From NCBI GenBank assembly GCA_022710025.1, contig JAKLHS010000029.1, positions 1-7,484 of the forward strand: a DNA stretch of 7,484 nucleotides. The letters run 5' to 3'. The notes beneath the pieces were generated by a model. The model was not told the origin of the DNA. It searched no databases and saw only the letters and a list, made by a program, of their open reading frames with translations. This document shows positions 1 through 6,429 of the stretch, piece by piece. This DNA is from Caldisericota bacterium (GTDB lineage Bacteria > Caldisericota > Caldisericia > Cryosericales > Cryosericaceae). Each line of letters opens with the position of its first letter. The first letter of the stretch is position 1. A program made the position numbers and the translations under genes.

Positions 1-27
1 GCTCCCGGTGGAACGCCGTGTGTCGCA

Positions 28-957
28 TCATTTCGTGAAAACCTGCAGAAGCGTGCCGGCCATAATACTCAACCCGAGAAGCCATACCACGACCTTGAAC
101 GTATTGGCACGATCACGGTTTTCGCGTATCAGAACCAGCAACCCCAGACCCGCCGCTGCGCTGAGGCCGGCTATCGTTGAACCAAAGCTGAGTACTCCAT
201 CAAGATAGAGACGCGTGATTGCAACGCTCGCTGCGCAGTTTGGGATCAGGCCGATCAAAGCTGCGAGCGTGGGCTGAAGGAGCGAGTGACCCAGCAGAAG
301 GCGCTCCAGGCCGGACTCTCCCACCCATGCAATCAACCCTCCTATCACTGCAGATGCGGCAAACAGAAAACCGGCTATATGGAGTGTCCTCTGCAGGGCA
401 GCCCGGAGCACTACCATCCAAGCTACAGTCGCCCCTTTCGCGTGTTCGCAGGATGCTCGAGTGTCATCGCACGGACTATTCAATTCGCCTGCACGCTCAG
501 CCGCTTCATTGGCGGCAGCCTGGTCGACACACTGCAAACGCCTGCGTTCGTTTTCCCGCGCCATTACGGCATCGACCAGGTATCCGCTGATGACAGCGAG
601 GGATATCTTCGTAACGACAAGGATACCTACCGTCTTCTCGCTGCCATGTTGACTCAACAAGATGGGTATAGCTTCGTCTGAGGTGGAGAGGAACGCCGCC
701 ACAAGCGTACCCATGGTGAGCAGGCACCGCGTATACAGAGCGCTCGTCATGACAGAAAATCCGCATTGGGGCAGAGAACCTCCAACGGCGGCAATGACCG
801 GCCCGGCCCGGCCGGCTCGTGTCATGATCCGGATGATCTTCTCCTGCCACAGCGCCTCGACGATCTCAAACACGGCATAAACAGCAAACAAGACCGGAAT
901 CATGCGCAGCGTGTCCAGAAGGGCGTCAACAAGAACGGACTCAAGAGTCTGAAGCAT
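28..957 (-). CDS. Putative manganese/heavy-metal exporter, ArsP_2-like 10TM membrane protein
   Basis: A 309-residue polytopic inner-membrane protein that I recognise as the ArsP_2 type (annotated as putative 10TM heavy-metal exporter or putative manganese transporter). Two similar halves are visible. The first has GSLPQCGFSV at about residues 60-69 followed by STSDEAIP at 91-98. The second has GLIPNCAASVAI at about 236-247. Each half places Pro-x-Cys in a hydrophobic hairpin, as in an internally duplicated permease. A hydrophilic loop at about 131-178 joins them and carries Cys143, Cys163, Cys170 and His172, which could bind metal. The ATG at 957 follows a GGAGG ribosome binding site at normal spacing, and the N-terminus leads directly into a membrane segment. 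The length is normal for the family. The gene is divergent from pepT, and a Fur-type palindrome overlaps its predicted promoter, which supports metal-responsive control. The transported ion is unproven: manganese is inferred from the family name and the operator type, and arsenic or another metal is possible. Confidence 0.8.
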   Translation of the reverse strand: MLQTLESVLVDALLDTLRMIPVLFAVYAVFEIVEALWQEKIIRIMTRAGRAGPVIAAVGGSLPQCGFSVMTSALYTRCLLTMGTLVAAFLSTSDEAIPILLSQHGSEKTVGILVVTKISLAVISGYLVDAVMARENERRRLQCVDQAAANEAAERAGELNSPCDDTRASCEHAKGATVAWMVVLRAALQRTLHIAGFLFAASAVIGGLIAWVGESGLERLLLGHSLLQPTLAALIGLIPNCAASVAITRLYLDGVLSFGSTIAGLSAAAGLGLLVLIRENRDRANTFKVVVWLLGLSIMAGTLLQVFTK

Positions 958-992
958 TGTTCCTCCAAATTGTCAGGCTGCGACAATGCCAT

Positions 993-1020
993 AGTGTATA
1001 GATAGGCCGGCGTAATGCAA
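993..1020 (-). promoter_or_regulatory. Predicted sigma-70 promoter of the exporter gene
   Basis: On the minus strand, TTGCAT (1020-1015) and TACACT (998-993) are separated by 16 bases and match the -35 and -10 consensus moderately (4 of 6 at the -10). The leader to the ATG at 957 would be about 30 bases and contains the ribosome binding site GGAGG. The -35 is embedded in the 1016-1030 palindrome, so a bound regulator would block RNA polymerase. An alternative -10 (TATACA, 1000-995) has a poorer, 14-base spacing. Confidence 0.45.
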
Positions 1021-1030
1021 ATCATTTGCA
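1016..1030. promoter_or_regulatory. Fur/Mur-family operator candidate (perfect 7-1-7 palindrome)
   Basis: TGCAAATCATTTGCA is a perfect 15-base inverted repeat with a single central base. This 7-1-7 layout is the one bound by Fur-family metalloregulators (Fur, Zur, Mur, PerR), and the TGCAAAT half-site resembles Fur/Mur boxes known from some proteobacteria. It overlaps the predicted -35 of the divergent metal exporter gene and ends 51 bases before the predicted pepT -35. Repression of the exporter, relieved or imposed by a metal, is the simplest reading. Which regulator binds cannot be told from the window, as no Fur homologue is encoded here. Confidence 0.55.
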
Positions 1031-1043
1031 GGTAGTCATCTGC

Positions 1044-1058
1044 GCTCGATCATCGAGC
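1044..1058. repeat. Second perfect 7-1-7 palindrome in the divergent region
   Basis: GCTCGATCATCGAGC is another perfect 15-base inverted repeat around a single central C. It shares the central ATCAT with the 1016-1030 palindrome, and the two centres are 28 bases apart. It is GC-richer and does not match a metalloregulator box that I know. Its centre would lie about 65 bases upstream of the predicted pepT start site, a position typical of an activator site. It could also form a short hairpin in RNA. Function unknown. Confidence 0.4.
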
Positions 1059-1080
1059 CCTTCGTTCCGTTTGTTCAATC

Positions 1081-1109
1081 CTGTCAACCGGCGCTGATTT
1101 GGATACAAT
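1081..1109 (+). promoter_or_regulatory. Predicted sigma-70 promoter of pepT
   Basis: CTGTCA (1081-1086) and TACAAT (1104-1109) are spaced by exactly 17 bases and match the consensus at 4 of 6 and 5 of 6 positions. Transcription would start near 1116, leaving an unusually long leader of about 117 bases before the pepT ATG. I see no recognised riboswitch or attenuator hairpin in that leader. Confidence 0.5.
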
Positions 1110-1191
1110 GAAACGATGCACAATGCTACGAAACAACGATCCGGGATCTTGCTGCTGCTTTTGAAATGCTGCCCTGTGTCACTGGAGCGGT

Positions 1192-1236
1192 ATGTCGGGC
1201 CGTAACTACACTCTACCCAAGGAGAAGCGTACATGA
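1192..1236 (+). CDS. Possible 14-codon leader ORF overlapping the pepT start
   Basis: An ATG at 1192 preceded by GGAG (1184-1187) opens a 14-codon frame, MSGRNYTLPKEKRT. Its TGA stop (1234-1236) overlaps the pepT ATG in an ATGA arrangement, the same junction type seen twice in the hydroxylase operon of this window. The pepT ribosome binding site AAGGAG lies inside it, so its translation could affect pepT initiation through coupling. The spacing from GGAG to ATG is short (4 bases), and such a small frame can arise by chance. I recognise no homologue. Confidence 0.2.
   Translation: MSGRNYTLPKEKRT
1219..1224 (+). promoter_or_regulatory. Ribosome binding site of pepT
   Basis: AAGGAG lies 8 bases before the ATG at 1233 and settles the pepT start. 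The protein from this ATG begins at the usual PepT N-terminus. Confidence 0.8.
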
Positions 1237-2477
1237 ACACTCTACTGGACCGATTCCTGCACTATGTCTCGTTTGATACGCAGTCTGATGAGCGTTCTTT
1301 GACCTTTCCCAGCACCGATAAACAGCTGATCCTCGCTCACGAGCTGACCGAAGAACTTCTCTCGATGGGCCTTTCCGACGCTTCAGTAGATGAAAACGGT
1401 TATGTCACGGCCACGCTTCCCGCCAACTGCAACCATCCGGAGCTGGTTCCTGTCCTTGGTTTTCTCGCGCACATGGATACATCGCCCGACGCATCGGGGC
1501 TCAACGTCAAGCCGCGCGTGGTTCCATCCTACGACGGCGGCGATATCGTCCTGAACGCCGATCGTGGCATGGTACTGAGTCCAACCGCATTCCCCGATAT
1601 GCTGAAGCACGTCGGGGAAGACTTCATCGTCACTGACGGTTCAACTCTGCTCGGAGCTGACGACAAAGCTGGAATCGCCGAGATCATGACCGCTGTGGAC
1701 TTCCTGCTGCATAACCCGGACATTCTCCATGGCACAGTGAAGGTGGCTTTTACCCCGGACGAAGAGGTTGGGCAGGGAGTGGACCGGTTTGATGTTGCTC
1801 GGTTCGGAGCGCAATTCGCTTACACCCTGGACGGTGACGAGCTCGGTTCTCTCGAGTATGAAAACTTCAATGCGGCCTCGGTCCGCTTTGCTATCACAGG
1901 TAAGAGCATCCATCCGGGCTCGGCAAAAAGCATCATGAGAAACGCCGGCTTGATAGCGGGGGAGATCACGACGCTCTTCCCTGCCGATGAAACGCCACGC
2001 ACTACCGAGAAATACGAGGGTTTCTATCACCTTACGTCCATCGAGGGAACGTGCGAGAAAGCGGAGGTACGATACATCGTCCGCGACCATGACAGACGGC
2101 GTTTCGAACAGCGCAAAGACATGGCTCGTGCTATCGCCGACTTTCTCAACGCCAAATATGGCGAAGGAACGGCGGAGGTAGACGTCCGCGATTCCTATTA
2201 CAACATGAGGGAGATCATCGAGCACAATATGGAGCTCGTCGACACCGCTCAGGCAGTCATGCGTAAATCAGGTATCGTTCCGCTGATCAAACCGGTGCGC
2301 GGTGGGACGGACGGAGCCAGATTGAGCTACATGGGACTTCCATGTCCCAATCTCTTCACCGGAGGACGCAACTATCATGGGCCGTACGAATACGTCGTCG
2401 TTCAGGCGATGCAGAAGGCCGTAGAAGTGGTAGTCGGCATCATCAGCACTTATGCAGATCACTACGACCGTCATTGA
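1233..2477 (+). CDS. pepT: Peptidase T (tripeptide aminopeptidase)
   Basis: A cytoplasmic M20B-family zinc aminopeptidase that removes the N-terminal residue of tripeptides and supplies amino acids from peptides. At 414 residues it is close to the 408 of the E. coli enzyme. The di-zinc site is complete: His80 and Asp82 in HMDTSPDASG, Asp143 in LLGADDKAG, the catalytic Glu177 with Glu178 in TPDEEVGQG, Asp200 in TLDGDE, and His382 in NYHGPYE near the C-terminus. HPGSAK (227-232) in the dimerisation/lid domain and RGGTDGARLS (356-365) are also typical. The start is fixed by AAGGAG upstream. The gene stands alone, divergent from the exporter and convergent with the hydroxylase operon, and ends at its own terminator. 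The intact active site and normal length suggest a functional enzyme. Confidence 0.95.
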   Translation: MNTLLDRFLHYVSFDTQSDERSLTFPSTDKQLILAHELTEELLSMGLSDASVDENGYVTATLPANCNHPELVPVLGFLAHMDTSPDASGLNVKPRVVPSYDGGDIVLNADRGMVLSPTAFPDMLKHVGEDFIVTDGSTLLGADDKAGIAEIMTAVDFLLHNPDILHGTVKVAFTPDEEVGQGVDRFDVARFGAQFAYTLDGDELGSLEYENFNAASVRFAITGKSIHPGSAKSIMRNAGLIAGEITTLFPADETPRTTEKYEGFYHLTSIEGTCEKAEVRYIVRDHDRRRFEQRKDMARAIADFLNAKYGEGTAEVDVRDSYYNMREIIEHNMELVDTAQAVMRKSGIVPLIKPVRGGTDGARLSYMGLPCPNLFTGGRNYHGPYEYVVVQAMQKAVEVVVGIISTYADHYDRH

Positions 2478-2505
2478 CGTCTGACGGTACGACTCGCACT
2501 ATTCC

Positions 2506-2540
2506 GCAAGAGCGTCCGGGGGCCCGGACGCTCTTGCTTT
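2506..2540 (+). terminator. Rho-independent terminator of pepT
   Basis: A perfect 14-base stem (2506-2519 pairing with 2524-2537) with a GGGC loop is followed by TTTATT, 28 bases after the pepT stop. It also lies 18 bases beyond the stop of the convergent molybdopterin-subunit gene. On the minus strand the hairpin is followed by GGAATAG rather than a U-run, so it should terminate mainly plus-strand transcripts while acting as a structural barrier for the other direction. Confidence 0.88.
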
Positions 2541-2555
2541 ATTCAGGTCGCGCCT

Positions 2556-4985
2556 TCAGGAGCTTTTCGCGTGCAATGCTGCCAGAACACGCTCAGGAGT
2601 GTATGGCGACGCATGCAGCCGAATCCCGGTAGCATCAAAGATGGCATTGCCGATGGCAGGTAAAGGACCGTTGATGCCGATCTCCGCTACCGACTTAGCA
2701 CCCCAAGGACCTGTTGGTTCGTAGTTGTCAACCACGATCACATCGACAGGCGGCATATCGCGCCGTGACAGAATCTTGTAATCAAACAGGGACGCGTTGA
2801 TCATGTTTCCATGCGACCCGAAACGGTATTCCTCGGTCAGCGCGAAACCGATGCCGTTCGTCACGGCACCGAGTATCTGTCCTCGCACGAGGCTGGGATT
2901 GATCGACACGCCGCAGTCAACAGCAGCCACATAATGGACGACCTCGACCTTGCCGGTCAGCTCATCCACCTCGACCTCTGCAAAGTGCGCAGCGAACGGC
3001 GGCGGCGAATACGGTGAGACAAACGACTGCGTCGTAGCGATCTGCCGCTGATTGACCTCGTAGTACGAGCGATAGGCGACGTCGGAGACTGGTACCTTCC
3101 TGTCGCTTCTCACAGAGACGACATTGCCGTCTTCCATATGATAAAAGGAGAGAATCGGGTCTGGCTGCATATTGTCCCATTCGACTTTCGGCTCCGCTCT
3201 GACGAGCGACTCATCCAGCTCCTCCCCGAGCATCTGCGCAGCTACGGCGAAGATCTGATTGCGAATCGACTTGGCAGCCTTGACCACCGCGCCCCCCGAT
3301 ACGAATGTCGTCGACGAAGCGTATGCTCCTGTGTCGAACGGCGTGAGATCCGTGTCGCTGGACAGTACGCTTATCTTGTCCATGCCTACTCCGAGCACCT
3401 CGGCGGCCATCTGCGCAAGGATCGTATCGGACCCCGTTCCGATGTCCGTCGCCCCAATCGTCAGGAAGTAACTGCCATCTTCGTTGAGTTTCAACGAAGC
3501 GGATGCCATATCGATAAGGGGGATGCCGGATCCCTGCATATGCATGGACATTCCCACGCCACGCACCCTGTGCCCCGACCGGATCCGCTTTCCACGCTTT
3601 GCCGACCAGCCGATCGCGTCCGCCCCCATGTCAAGAAGAGCAGGAAGAGAACTGCTCTTGATAGTCTGAGCAACACCTTGACGCCCCTCTCCCAAGGCTT
3701 CAAAGATCGGCGATCCCTCGCCTATGCGGATCATGTTCTGTTTACGCAGCGCGATTGGGTCCATCCCAAGTTGTGCAGCCAGGTCATCAATCGTGCACTC
3801 CAGGGCGAAATATCCCTGCGTCGCTCCATAGCCACGATACGCCCCGGGAACCGGCAGATTCGTGTACACTGCATCGCCATAGAACCTGACATCATGCGCC
3901 TTGTTGTAGAGTGGAAGAGTCTTGCTCCCCGTATTCGACATGACGGTCAGGCTGTGACTGCCGTATGCTCCAGTATTGCTCAGCACATACATTTTCAGTG
4001 CCTTGAAGTTGCCATCCCTGTCACAACCGATGGCCATATCGATCTTCATGGGGTGTCGTGTGCGGGAAGAGATGAATTCTTCTTTTCGCGTGTACTTGAT
4101 CTCGCACGGTCGACCCGTTCTCATCGCAGCGCAAGCTACAAGGTCTTCGAGAAGGACCTCCTGCTTTGTTCCAAACCCTCCTCCTACCCTGGGTTTCACG
4201 ACTCGCAACTGCGTCATCGGAATACCCAGAATCCGAGATACGATTCGCCGGGCATGCCAGGGAACCTGTGTGCTCGAAACAATGATGATCTTGCCGAAAG
4301 CATCCGGGTACGCGAGCGCCGTGTGCGTTTCCATGGGAGTGTGCTGAGCATAGTGACTGCGATAGGTCTCGCTGATGCAGATATCCGTCTGCGTTAAAGC
4401 ACGATCCACGTCGCCAACGCTGATATCGACGTGCGCGGCTATGTTCCGAGTGGCGTCATAGGCGCCTTTCGGATCCTCAGGGTGGATGACGGGCGCTCCC
4501 TCGGTCATGGCTTCGTCGGCATCCAAGACTGCCGGCAGTTCCTGATAGGTGACGTTGATCAGTTTGACGGCCTTTTCCGCGATAGCCGCCGTATTGGCGA
4601 ACACGACCGCGACACGATCACCTACGAAGCGCACATGCTCCGTAAACATCTGGTTGTCATATGGTGACGGCTCAGGCCAACCCTGTCCTGCTGTCGTGTA
4701 AAACGTCCGTGGGGTGTTTTTGTAGGTGAGGACAAGGTGGACACCGGGCAACGCTTCTGCTTCCGCCGTGTCGATGGATGTGATGATGCCATGCGCGATC
4801 GGACTGCCGAGAATACACCCGTGGAGACGGGAAGGAAAGCTCTGCACCGCGATATCATCCGTGTAGACCGGAGCCCCCGTAGCAAGAGCGTACCCATCTA
4901 CTTTGTCAACGGTCGCGCCGACAACGTGAGTCTCAGGTGCCGACGCATCGGTTACATGACGAAACCACGTCGGACCGGAGCTCAT
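2556..4985 (-). CDS. Xanthine dehydrogenase-family molybdopterin-binding (large) subunit
   Basis: The 809-residue catalytic subunit of a three-part molybdenum hydroxylase, which inserts water-derived oxygen into a heterocycle or aldehyde at a Mo-pterin centre. Visible family landmarks, in order, are the N-terminal a/b hammerhead region (about 25-150), STQVPWHARR (238-247), the pterin-loop VGGGFGTKQE (267-276), AYRGYGATQ with Arg384 (382-390), GATDIGTGSDT (511-521) where many relatives read GQG, DTGAYASSTTFVSGGAV (551-567), and GAKSVAEIGINGP (762-774) holding the predicted catalytic Glu768. The ATG at 4985 overlaps the stop of the [2Fe-2S] gene (ATGA) and is preceded by GGAGG at 6-base spacing. 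It is the last gene of the operon. The motifs fit the xanthine/purine/nicotinate dehydrogenase or aldehyde oxidase-like group rather than CO dehydrogenase, which would show a VAYRCSFR loop. The substrate cannot be assigned, and no maturation gene (XdhC type) is in view. Confidence 0.9.
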   Translation of the reverse strand: MSSGPTWFRHVTDASAPETHVVGATVDKVDGYALATGAPVYTDDIAVQSFPSRLHGCILGSPIAHGIITSIDTAEAEALPGVHLVLTYKNTPRTFYTTAGQGWPEPSPYDNQMFTEHVRFVGDRVAVVFANTAAIAEKAVKLINVTYQELPAVLDADEAMTEGAPVIHPEDPKGAYDATRNIAAHVDISVGDVDRALTQTDICISETYRSHYAQHTPMETHTALAYPDAFGKIIIVSSTQVPWHARRIVSRILGIPMTQLRVVKPRVGGGFGTKQEVLLEDLVACAAMRTGRPCEIKYTRKEEFISSRTRHPMKIDMAIGCDRDGNFKALKMYVLSNTGAYGSHSLTVMSNTGSKTLPLYNKAHDVRFYGDAVYTNLPVPGAYRGYGATQGYFALECTIDDLAAQLGMDPIALRKQNMIRIGEGSPIFEALGEGRQGVAQTIKSSSLPALLDMGADAIGWSAKRGKRIRSGHRVRGVGMSMHMQGSGIPLIDMASASLKLNEDGSYFLTIGATDIGTGSDTILAQMAAEVLGVGMDKISVLSSDTDLTPFDTGAYASSTTFVSGGAVVKAAKSIRNQIFAVAAQMLGEELDESLVRAEPKVEWDNMQPDPILSFYHMEDGNVVSVRSDRKVPVSDVAYRSYYEVNQRQIATTQSFVSPYSPPPFAAHFAEVEVDELTGKVEVVHYVAAVDCGVSINPSLVRGQILGAVTNGIGFALTEEYRFGSHGNMINASLFDYKILSRRDMPPVDVIVVDNYEPTGPWGAKSVAEIGINGPLPAIGNAIFDATGIRLHASPYTPERVLAALHAKSS

Positions 4986-5455
4986 CTGAATCCTCCTTCT
5001 CGCAGTTCACGAGCTGCTTCCAGTACTGCCTCGATCTGCTGCTCATATCCTGTGCAGCGGCAATAATTGCCATCCATGGCAAGACGAATGTCCTCTCTTG
5101 TCGGTTCCGGATTCTCGTCCAGTAGCGCCTTTGCAGAAGTTATTGCGCCGGGGATGCAGTATCCACACTGAATTGCACCGTTATGGACAAACGCTTTCTG
5201 TAACGCATGCGGATGACGCTGGTCTCCAATGCCGCGAACGGTCGTCACAGCATGACCGTCGGCCTTCGCTGCCAGCATCAGGCACGAGGCCACGGGCTTG
5301 CCGTCAAGAAGAACCGTGCAAGCACCACAATCGCCCGTATGGCAGTCTCCCTTGACTTCGACATACCCTTCTCGCCGCAAGACATCGAGGAGAATGTCGC
5401 CCGGCTCTATCTCAAGCAGACACTGGACCGCGTTGATAGTAATGGAGACTCTCAT
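4982..5455 (-). CDS. Molybdenum hydroxylase [2Fe-2S] iron-sulfur (small) subunit
   Basis: A 157-residue electron-transfer subunit carrying electrons from the molybdenum centre to FAD. The N-terminal plant-ferredoxin-like domain (about 1-75) has Cys38, Cys43, Cys46 and Cys58, with the classic C-x4-C-x2-C-x11-C spacing of GDCHTGDCGAC. The C-terminal helical domain binds the second cluster through Cys97 and Cys100 (QCGYCIPG) and Cys132 and Cys134 (NYCRCTGY). All eight ligands are present and the length is normal for CoxS/XdhC-type small subunits. The start overlaps the stop of the FAD gene by ATGA; its own ribosome binding site is weak (AGGGGTGG), suggesting translational coupling. The stop overlaps the start of the large subunit in the same way. 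Confidence 0.94.
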   Translation of the reverse strand: MRVSITINAVQCLLEIEPGDILLDVLRREGYVEVKGDCHTGDCGACTVLLDGKPVASCLMLAAKADGHAVTTVRGIGDQRHPHALQKAFVHNGAIQCGYCIPGAITSAKALLDENPEPTREDIRLAMDGNYCRCTGYEQQIEAVLEAARELREGGFR

Positions 5456-6285
5456 TGCGCCACCCCTGCCATTTCTTCGCCAAGACGTACCATCGCGGCC
5501 CGTACAAGTTCGCGTCGGTAGCTCCCGGATGCCCTCAGATCATCGCCGACCTCTACTGCCTGAGCAGCCACGTCTCCTGCATGAAGAAACGTCTCTGCCT
5601 TCACTGGCCGACCGATGAGCTCCGCAGCCACCTTCGGATAGAGGACTGTACCGCCGGGACGTCCCGCATACACGATCGTTGCTGCGGAAACAACGCTCTC
5701 TTGTACGCCGATCAGCGCCGAGCAATGCAGGAGCGAGATGTCCTGTTGTGTGCGCGTGAAGCGCCAGAGAAATCCGTGGAGGTCGGCGTTTACGAGCGGC
5801 AGCCTCACCCCCAGGATCAGGGTGCCGGGCTCCCGTTGCCTGATGAAGTCACTCAACGGCATGACCCTTTCCTGGTCGTCCTGGATCTCCACATATGCGC
5901 CCAGCGCGATGAGGTGCGGAACGATATCATTCCAGGGTTGATTCCGTCCTATCGCACCGCCGATCGTGATCATGTTTCGAAGGTTGTTGTGGGCTATGTG
6001 ACCGGCCAGATATGCGAGGGAACCCCCCGCATACGCCTTGACGTCACCATTGCGACTAATAGCGGCGAGTGTAACCTGAGCCCCCAGCGACAATGCTTCG
6101 GCGGTTTTCACGATCCTGCCCAGACCGCATCGCGACAGATCGATCAGCGTAGCGACCTCGGGGTTTCGGCGCAGTACCAGCTCGACGCCGCCGCCGACAT
6201 ACGCGGCAGCGGATCCCAATGATTTCGCCTTGGCATGCGCATCGTCACATGACGTTGCGCGGTAGTATTCGGTGATCACACCCAT
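5452..6285 (-). CDS. Molybdenum hydroxylase FAD-binding (medium) subunit
   Basis: A 277-residue FAD subunit that takes electrons from the [2Fe-2S] clusters and passes them to an acceptor such as NAD+ or a ferredoxin. YVGGGVELV (29-37) matches the first FAD loop (usually AGGTDL), and TIGGAIGRNQPWND (107-120) matches the second (usually TIGGN...D). The C-terminal domain shows DDLRASGSYRRELVRAAMVR-type sequence (about 248-267), typical of the CoxM/XdhB fold. I chose the ATG at 6285 over an in-frame ATG at 6390. It has AAGGAGG immediately upstream (4-base spacing), the protein then starts with the usual 'ITEYYRA', and the longer version would have to begin upstream of the predicted promoter. It is the first gene of the three-gene operon. 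Confidence 0.92.
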   Translation of the reverse strand: MGVITEYYRATSCDDAHAKAKSLGSAAAYVGGGVELVLRRNPEVATLIDLSRCGLGRIVKTAEALSLGAQVTLAAISRNGDVKAYAGGSLAYLAGHIAHNNLRNMITIGGAIGRNQPWNDIVPHLIALGAYVEIQDDQERVMPLSDFIRQREPGTLILGVRLPLVNADLHGFLWRFTRTQQDISLLHCSALIGVQESVVSAATIVYAGRPGGTVLYPKVAAELIGRPVKAETFLHAGDVAAQAVEVGDDLRASGSYRRELVRAAMVRLGEEMAGVAQ

Positions 6286-6296
6286 GGGACCTCCTT
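6286..6296 (-). promoter_or_regulatory. Ribosome binding site of the FAD-subunit gene
   Basis: AAGGAGGTCCC directly precedes the ATG at 6285. The match to the anti-Shine-Dalgarno is full, but the 4-base gap from GGAGG is shorter than usual. It decides the start against the in-frame ATG at 6390. Confidence 0.75.
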
Positions 6297-6321
6297 GCTC
6301 CTGATTCTCGTCATCGACAGT

Positions 6322-6350
6322 ATCATACCGTCGGCACGCCCGTGGTACAA
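6322..6350 (-). promoter_or_regulatory. Predicted promoter of the molybdenum hydroxylase operon
   Basis: Within the 144-base gap between rex and the FAD gene, the minus strand has TTGTAC (6350-6345) and TATGAT (6327-6322) at an exact 17-base spacing. The -10 matches 5 of 6 consensus positions and the -35 is weak (3 of 6), as for a promoter needing an activator. The leader would be about 30 bases. No intrinsic terminator is visible after rex, so some read-through into the operon is possible. Confidence 0.45.
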
Positions 6351-6429
6351 TATCGGAGCGCCCTGACGGAATCGGGATGCCTGCTTGCAAGAATGGTGCT
6401 AGATCTGAGAATGACGAACTCTATCGCGC

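Larger units (their letters stand above)
6286..6429. other. Intergenic gap between rex and the hydroxylase operon
   Basis: This 144-base stretch holds the predicted operon promoter and ribosome binding site. I see no terminator hairpin after rex and no Rex-type TTGTGAA/TTCACAA operator. A short CTTGCAAG palindrome at 6384-6391 is the only other symmetry, and it is too small to interpret. Confidence 0.5.

Noticed and set aside
1108..1164. A short frame ending in Cys-Cys-Cys-Phe in the pepT leader, considered as a cysteine-sensing leader peptide
   Set aside because: Its ATG overlaps the predicted -10 and would not be transcribed; the next in-frame ATG (1123) has no ribosome binding site, and there is no attenuator hairpin after it.
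1022..1240. A 72-codon minus-strand frame covering the divergent regulatory region
   Set aside because: It would run through both the pepT promoter and the palindromes, has no family resemblance, and the non-coding signals explain the region better.
1641..2225. A 194-codon minus-strand frame inside pepT
   Set aside because: Antisense to pepT, whose active-site motifs are intact; no recognisable domain.
2506..2540. The terminator considered as fully bidirectional
   Set aside because: The minus-strand side lacks a U-tract after the hairpin, so only plus-strand intrinsic termination is well supported.
3138..4397. A 419-codon open frame on the plus strand opposite the molybdopterin subunit gene
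   Set aside because: It is entirely antisense to a well-supported gene, is rich in Arg, Ser and His with no recognisable domain, and results from codon bias on the other strand.
5455..6222. A 255-codon plus-strand frame opposite the FAD subunit gene
   Set aside because: Antisense shadow of a conserved gene, with no recognisable family features.
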